Assembly (NCBI RefSeq): GCF_007858275.1
Contig: NZ_VFEV01000010.1
Location: 96,345-160,344 of the forward strand
DNA length: 64,000 nt
Direction: 5' to 3'
Origin: Pseudomonas proteolytica
Lineage (GTDB): Bacteria > Pseudomonadota > Gammaproteobacteria > Pseudomonadales > Pseudomonadaceae
The notes beneath the pieces are model-generated. The model searched no databases. It saw nothing but the letters and a program-made list of their open reading frames with translations, and was not told where the DNA came from. A program made the translations under genes and the position numbers. Position 1 is the first letter of the stretch. Every line of letters starts with the position of its first letter. This document shows positions 63,821 through 64,000 of this stretch, piece by piece.

Positions 63821-64000
63821 CTGTGGGAGCTGGCTTGCCTGCGATGGCCATAAGTATTTACACAACTTTCAGAAACTGACGAACTCCCCTGTGGCGAGCG
63901 GGCTTGCCCCGCGCTGGGCTGCGAAGCAGCCCCAAAACCAGCCGCTGCGGTGTATCTGGTACAACGCATTCGGCTTATTGGGGCTGCTTCGCAGCCCAAA
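63821..64000. repeat. Second copy of the REP-inserted element, cut by the window edge
   Basis: A REP arm (TGTGGGAGCTGGCTTGCCTG) is followed at about 63848 by CCATAAGTATTTACACAACT, then CAGAAACTGACGAACTCCCC, then GTGGCGAGCGGGCTTGCCCC (from 63891) and GCGCTGGGCTGCGAAGCAGC. The same order, reverse-complemented, ends the element at 32379-32609. The junction in the REP arm (CTGCGAT plus two bases) is the same in both copies. The element runs past 64000. Confidence 0.75.

Overview
The window is chromosomal DNA from a Pseudomonas, most likely of the P. fluorescens group. The evidence is high-GC coding sequence, a fused nuoCD, the gene order clpA-clpS/cspD/icd/idh/mnmA-hflD-purB/aceA/nuoA-N, and REP palindromes of the GAGCGAGCTTGCTCGCG and GTGGGAGCTGGCTTGCCTGCG types. 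Assignments rest on motifs, length and gene order read by eye; no database search was run.

Region 1 (1 to about 8480) is the integrase-proximal end of a prophage or related element inserted at the 3' end of a tRNA-Ser(UGA) gene; its other end lies left of the window. It holds a TerB-like protein, a small membrane protein, a 435-base non-coding stretch full of hairpins that ends in an intrinsic terminator, DUF2303 and DUF2786 proteins, a DUF4406-type protein, a DUF4224 protein and a tyrosine recombinase. Minus-strand ORFs interrupt the plus-strand series at three places: an AT-rich zinc-finger (HNH-like) gene with a frameshifted small gene, and two small genes of unknown function.

Region 2 (8500-26270) is core genome: a Bax1-I/YccA membrane protein, tusDCBE-ybiB (tRNA 2-thiolation relay), a glutathionyl-hydroquinone reductase, a minus-strand run lolA-rarA-crcB-serS-cysG with ftsK upstream, then aat-bpt-infA, and clpA and clpS divergent from cspD. 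Aat, Bpt, ClpS and ClpA together cover the N-degron pathway: tagging of N-termini, recognition and unfolding.

Region 3 (26280-41100) carries the isocitrate branch point. Dimeric Icd and monomeric Idh are divergently transcribed, and aceA (isocitrate lyase) lies 9 kb further on with a strong palindrome far upstream. Between them are a LysR regulator, a DMT transporter, a NUDIX hydrolase, mnmA-hflD, purB, roxA, a GNAT acetyltransferase and a secreted protein of unknown function. Two gaps hold composite palindromic repeats; one shows a small element with 21-bp terminal inverted repeats inserted inside a REP sequence, with a 9-bp target duplication.

Region 4 (41400-56640) is the 13-gene respiratory complex I operon nuoA-N. 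A perfect FNR/ANR-type box lies about 200 bp before nuoA and a terminator-like hairpin sits between nuoF and nuoG.

Region 5 (56800-64000) holds a HigB2/HigA2-type toxin-antitoxin pair and a minus-strand six-gene ABC importer operon that matches the rhizobial glycerol transporter GlpSTPQUV in gene content and order. Its two ATPases are complementarily degenerate, predicting one working ATP site. The operon is preceded by a good sigma-54 promoter and an array of six TGAACA repeats. The window ends inside a second copy of the REP-associated inserted element.
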